A stretch of 5,994 nt of DNA from Bacillota bacterium (GTDB lineage Bacteria; Bacillota; Desulfitobacteriia; Desulfitobacteriales; Desulfitobacteriaceae). Location of the stretch: positions 1-5,994 of the forward strand of contig JAJZSC010000230.1 in the NCBI GenBank assembly GCA_021849995.1, read 5' to 3'. Below, in pieces: positions 5,468-5,994 of this stretch (positions are counted from its first letter, which is position 1; each line of letters begins with the position of its first letter). The notes under the pieces were generated by a model. The model saw nothing but the letters and a program-made list of their open reading frames with translations. It made no database searches and was not told the DNA's origin. Position numbers and translations under genes: made by a program.

Positions 5468-5994
5468 ATGACTACTCCGATGATGCTGCAGTACGGAAAA
5501 ATAAAGGCTCAAGTCCCTGATGCTATACTTTTCTTTCGTCTTGGTGACTTCTACGAAATGTTCGGCAAAGATGCTGAAATTGCGGCTCCTGTCCTGGAAA
5601 TCGCCTTGACTGCCCGGGACGCAGGTGATGGGCAAAGAACTCCCATGTGTGGGGTACCTCATCATGCCGCTGACAGCTATATCGGTAAACTTGTGTCAGC
5701 TGGATACAGGGTAGCAATCTGTGAACAAGTGGAAGACCCTCGCATGGTGAAAGGGATTGTCAAAAGGGAGATAGTACGAATTATTTCTCCCGGAACCGTT
5801 CCAGATAATTTACTTCAGGGCCATTCAAATAACTTTTTGGCTAGCGTTTATCAGGAAAACGAATGGGGCTTAGCATTTATAGACGTCTCAACAGGGGAGT
5901 TTACAGTTTTCCAGACCCCAGTACTGGATATTTTATTAACCGAATTATCAAGAATTAGACCCTCAGAACTTCTGATACCTGTTGACTTAGTCAG
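5468..5994 (+). CDS. mutS: DNA mismatch repair protein MutS, N-terminal part (3' end outside window)
   Basis: MutS recognises mispaired or looped bases and recruits MutL to start mismatch repair. The visible 175 codons cover the N-terminal mismatch-binding domain and the beginning of the connector domain. The mismatch-reading Phe-x-Glu motif is intact as Phe28-Tyr29-Glu30 in RLGDFYEMF. The conserved blocks TPMCGVPHHA, GYRVAICEQVEDP and GIVKREIVRIISPGT follow in the expected order, and then FIDVSTGEF of the connector domain. The ATPase and clamp domains lie beyond the window, so intactness cannot be judged. Start at the ATG preceded by a strong purine-rich ribosome site; the protein begins a few residues before the conserved MMxQY element. 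The order miaB, YlbF-type gene, mutS is a common Firmicute arrangement in which mutL often follows. Confidence 0.97.
   Translation, partial: MTTPMMLQYGKIKAQVPDAILFFRLGDFYEMFGKDAEIAAPVLEIALTARDAGDGQRTPMCGVPHHAADSYIGKLVSAGYRVAICEQVEDPRMVKGIVKREIVRIISPGTVPDNLLQGHSNNFLASVYQENEWGLAFIDVSTGEFTVFQTPVLDILLTELSRIRPSELLIPVDLV

Noticed and set aside
5459..5717. Two minus-strand frames opposite mutS
   Set aside because: They lie wholly across from strongly conserved MutS sequence, lack ribosome sites and resemble no known protein.

Overview
The window looks like the chromosome of an anaerobic, low-to-mid-GC Firmicute, most likely from the Desulfitobacterium/Desulfosporosinus (Peptococcaceae) group. This is inferred from three things: a respiratory [NiFe]-hydrogenase operon with a b-type cytochrome, strong AGGAGG-type ribosome binding sites, and the order miaB - YlbF/YmcA-family gene - mutS, which is typical of Firmicutes. 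All genes are on the + strand. No mobile element, CRISPR array, tRNA or rRNA was seen, and no gene-free stretch exceeds about 205 bases.

Positions 2-3338 hold a hydrogenase operon. In order it contains the C-terminal part of the small (electron-transfer) subunit, the complete large (catalytic) subunit, a four-helix cytochrome b that would pass electrons to the quinone pool, and the endopeptidase that removes the large subunit's C-terminal tail. Together they form a membrane-anchored H2-oxidising complex of the Group 1 uptake type plus its dedicated maturation protease. The medial-cluster site of the small subunit has a fourth cysteine where classical enzymes have proline. The 124-bp gap between cytochrome and protease genes holds a 15-bp tandem repeat that folds into a perfect 12-bp hairpin.

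Positions 3382-5325 hold a second transcription unit. A good sigma-A promoter with an extended -10 precedes miaB (tRNA ms2i6A37 methylthiotransferase). A small YlbF/YmcA-family protein with a striking six-cysteine, Gly-rich tail follows, and a textbook terminator closes the unit. Positions 5333-5419 form an unusual long inverted-repeat element.

The window ends inside mutS (mismatch recognition ATPase), of which the first 175 codons are visible. Overall this is an ordinary energy-metabolism operon next to a conserved RNA-modification/DNA-repair neighbourhood. I see no wholly new system. The points most worth checking are the medial-cluster cysteine, the Cys-rich tail and the two intergenic structured elements.
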